From Mesocentrotus franciscanus (taxonomy: Eukaryota; Echinodermata; Echinoidea; Camarodonta; Strongylocentrotidae), in NCBI GenBank assembly GCA_037976565.1, contig CP137682.1, forward strand, positions 25,239,298-25,303,297: a DNA stretch of 64,000 nucleotides. The letters are read 5' to 3'. The position numbers and the translations under genes were made by a program. Under the pieces are notes generated by a model that had not been told where the DNA came from, searched no databases, and saw only the letters and a program-made list of their open reading frames with translations. Shown here piece after piece: positions 62,101 to 64,000 of the stretch; the stretch's first letter is position 1, and every line of letters starts with the position of its first letter.

Positions 62101-63918
62101 CATCCATTCATTTTATTTTTTACAAGTTATTATTTATTTTACGTTAACACAGACACTATTCAAGAAATCCAAGGAGAGTACTGATGTGAGTGCAATACTA
62201 GGTGTCCAATCCTCCCCATCCAAGGTGTCTGCCAAGAGGAAGAAGGATGACGACGGCGACGACGGCGATGAGGAGATCACAGGATTCAGCCGGGAAGGGT
62301 GGAGGAACAGGAGCTAGCACCTCATCGAAAGGGGCAAGCCCAGCCAAGAAGGCAGCGGAGAGTCCGGCCAAGAAGGTGAAGAATGAGAGAAATGGCAACA
62401 ACAGCAATTCACCTAGTCCAAGAAAGGTAGGTTTTCCACAAAGAATATGTTTTCCACAAAGAAATATCTTTTCCTAGTAATAATCTGATTTGATTCTCTG
62501 TACATCTGGACAATTCCAAAGCTAAATTTGATATCCTGTACAGTTCTTGGTATTAGTGATGTGTGATTGTAAATTGTCAAGTCATTTACTTGGTAATTGG
62601 TTAATTACCTTCAAAAAATCACCAGATACACTCAAATCTTTACATGTGGTGGTTTACTGTACGGATATGAAATGCTAGAAAATGTAAGGGCAAAATAGGT
62701 AAATGTTTGAAATACCTTTCTTATCGATGTATGTTAAGCAATTCCTCTATCTCCACAATTCTATTAGGAGAATCTAATGTGCAAGTATGGACCTGATTGC
62801 TACCAGAAGAGTAAAGATCATCTGGAGAAATTCAGACACACCAGCTCACCGTCAAAACAAAGCCCATCCAAGGTATGCTATAATCAGATGGCTTTTATTA
62901 ACATTGATGTTTATAACCTAGAACAGTACACTGGAGCTGAATTTGGAGTGAACAGAAAGGTTTATTTATTTATTTATTTATTTATTGGTCTATAAGAAAC
63001 ATCATTGTTTAAGTTTTTACTGCTTTTGCAACAATTAATGTATACATTATGTATCGGTGTATTCCTCGAAATGCTATTACACGTAACAAGTGAAGTAGTT
63101 TGTTAACAGCTTCTTCTAAGAAACATTGGTTCATTTGAAAACTGAAATGCAAAGAAAAAAATCTCAAAAATTATATATGTGCTTGATATACCAATGTTTG
63201 TTGTATCCTTTGGAGCAGGGTTTACCCAACGTGTTCACAGGCATGGTCATGTACATCCCTGAAGGAGTGAAAGATTACGAGAAGCTGCAGCGATTTGTGA
63301 TCGCTTACGATGGAGACGTCATCAACGAAGCGTCCAAGTCCCAAGCCACCCACATCGTAGGTGATGGCAAAACATCCGACGTAAGAAAGATTTTATTACA
63401 CTTTGGTTGCTCTTTATTCTTCCATTCCCAATATCTTTTCTCTCCCCGTCTCGTATTTCTCCTTTCTTTCTCTTTTAATATGTATTTGTGTGTTCTCTCC
63501 TCTACTAGATCTCACAACATGTCATGCCCATTGGGGAGGGAGGGGGCAAAATGGCTGCACTCCCTCTGCCTAATGAGAAGGGGGGGGGGAGAAAAGAAAG
63601 AAAACACAATGGGTTTTGCTTTCTCCTCCTCTCCATCCTAGCCCTGTAATCTCTGGCCATATTCCCCAAATCTTATGGAAAGGAAAAGATGTTCACTTTG
63701 GGCAAAACTTTCTTGAATACTTGGAATCGAAACTTCTGAGTTCTTGTTTTAGATTCTGATTAGTGATGTCACCTCATTACTTTTACCAATTACAAACTTG
63801 CAATATCTTTTTCTCTTTGTGTGCAATGCAGAAGAATGGTAGCAGCTCTTCAGCTGAGAATGTGACTTCAGACTGGCTGTGGCAGTGTATCAGGATGAAG
63901 AAACTATTACCAGTCTAA
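52871..63918 (+). CDS. LIG3: DNA ligase III, complete gene, 16 coding exons
   Basis: ATP-dependent DNA ligase that seals nicks in single-strand-break and base-excision repair and in mitochondrial DNA maintenance, usually with XRCC1 in the nucleus. Coding exons: 52871-53452, 54086-54202, 54908-55147, 55539-55645, 57184-57315, 57519-57676, 58154-58322, 58830-59054, 59611-59750, 60270-60559, 61007-61224, 61672-61818, 62153-62426, 62768-62872, 63219-63380 and 63832-63918, all GT-AG with consistent phases. About 1,050 residues (human 1,009). Order: mitochondrial leader 1-98, PARP-type finger 117-154, Ser/Pro/Lys linker, DNA-binding domain (HDLRISSGAKHILDALDPNA), nucleotidyltransferase with active-site lysine about 525 in EIKYDGERVQ, motif FSRSLKPVLPHKV, LDSEI, GLEGLVLKD, KKDYL, OB fold through GAEFTQSETHTAGGISIRFP, PBZ finger, BRCT. 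Two one-base frame breaks (near 53354 and 62292) offset each other and are probably sequence errors. Confidence 0.96.
53219..53332 (+). CDS. LIG3: LIG3 PARP-type zinc finger
   Basis: C-x2-C (CKRC), thirty residues, then H-x2-C (HINC) gives the CCHC pattern of the PARP/ligase III nick-sensing finger, with SPRIAKLSTNPF between the ligands. The finger recognises DNA ends and nicks. All four ligands are present. Confidence 0.93.
55660..56636. repeat. TIR-flanked satellite of about 150 bp, six units, in LIG3 intron 4
   Basis: ATGCCTCCGCTACAACGTAG at the left and TATGGCGGAGGCATCATCGA at the right give short inverted ends. Between them a unit of 143-151 bp repeats about six times (starts near 55760, 55911, 56062, 56213, 56356 and 56499): GTGATCGCGTTATCTCAAGA, TTGATGGATTACCGCCAAAC, TATCTTGCAGAGCTAATGAA. 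Most copies carry AGGTCA-A-AGGTCA direct repeats. On the minus strand it produces repetitive spurious reading frames. Confidence 0.93.
58830..59054 (+). CDS. LIG3: LIG3 adenylation-site exon
   Basis: Exon 8 (75 codons, phase 0) holds CPNGMYAEIKYDGERVQIHK. The Lys in KYDGER is the residue that forms the covalent AMP intermediate in ATP-dependent ligases. Next comes YFSRSLKPVLPHKV (motif III region) and the exon ends LILDSE. Confidence 0.95.
60001..60210. repeat. low-complexity DNA in LIG3 intron 10
   Basis: GA/GGGG-rich stretch (59990-60035) followed by AAT/ATAA-rich sequence up to 60200, just before exon 10 starting at 60270. Confidence 0.85.
62768..62872 (+). CDS. LIG3: LIG3 exon 14 encoding a PBZ-type zinc finger
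   Basis: A 35-codon cassette exon in phase 0 on both sides. It reads NLMCKYGPDCYQKSKDHLEK then FRHTSSPSKQSPSK. C-x-Y-G-x2-C-Y-x5-H-x5-H matches the PAR-binding zinc finger (PBZ) pattern known from APLF and CHFR (CxYGxxCYRxNxxHxxxxxH), with both Cys, both His and the aromatic-Gly pair present. Human LIG3 has no such finger. The symmetrical exon could be skipped without breaking the frame. Direct poly(ADP-ribose) binding is inferred. Confidence 0.88.
63219..63918 (+). CDS. LIG3: LIG3 C-terminal BRCT domain (exons 15 and 16)
   Basis: Exon 15 (63219-63380) gives LPNVFTGMVMYIPEGVKDYE, FVIAYDGDVI and ATHIVGDG. Exon 16 (63832-63918) gives VTSDWLWQCIRMKKLLPV and the stop at 63916-63918. The BRCT Trp is present. 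In vertebrates this domain pairs with the BRCT2 domain of XRCC1. The two exons are separated by a 451-bp intron. Confidence 0.9.
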
Positions 63919-64000
63919 GTAAGAATGATGGACAAGAACCCAAGACTGGTGACCAAATCTTGAATGTTGAAGGCTGATACCTATCTACAAAGCTGTTGGT

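Overview
This is a eukaryotic nuclear window. It has spliced genes with GT-AG introns, TTTATTT/poly-pyrimidine acceptors, long repeat-rich intergenic DNA, tRNA-derived SINE fragments, MITE-like palindromes and large microsatellites. The gene content and the families of interspersed repeats suggest a marine deuterostome invertebrate, most likely an echinoderm such as a sea urchin; this assignment is inference.

Layout. (1) 1-6.55 kb, minus strand: the 5' part of a beta-mannosidase gene (MANBA, GH2 lysosomal enzyme). A non-coding first exon ends at 6434, the signal-peptide exon starts at 5675, and three further clean exons plus a fourth, partly resolved one run off the left edge. Intron 1 contains a 385-nt uninterrupted homopyrimidine tract ending in about 75 TTC triplets, which read GAA in the MANBA sense direction. 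(2) 6.6-11.9 kb: gene-poor DNA with an 80-bp tandem triplication and dispersed repeats. (3) 11.95-27.33 kb, minus strand: a large gene for a protein of more than 2,400 residues that I could not match to a named family. Its N-terminus is a divergent homeodomain split by a GC-AG intron. A 6-kb exon follows, encoding a basic, then an acidic, repeat-rich and probably disordered chain with an in-frame 206-codon tandem duplication. Four more exons follow. (4) 27.4-51.6 kb: mostly repeats, foldback elements, satellites and a LINE remnant. One candidate two-exon small gene lies at 37.13-39.29 kb on the plus strand. (5) 51.7-63.92 kb, plus strand: a complete DNA ligase III gene (LIG3). It has a leader exon, 16 coding exons, a mitochondrial leader with an internal nuclear start, a PARP-type zinc finger, the ligase catalytic core, a PBZ-type zinc finger that is absent from vertebrate LIG3, and a C-terminal BRCT domain.

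The most notable signals are the PBZ finger spliced into LIG3, the homeodomain lacking the invariant Asn51, and the long sense-GAA repeat in intron 1 of MANBA. A recurrent set of single-base frame breaks in otherwise well conserved exons, LIG3 included, points to residual assembly indels rather than gene decay. No operon, CRISPR or bacterial feature is present.
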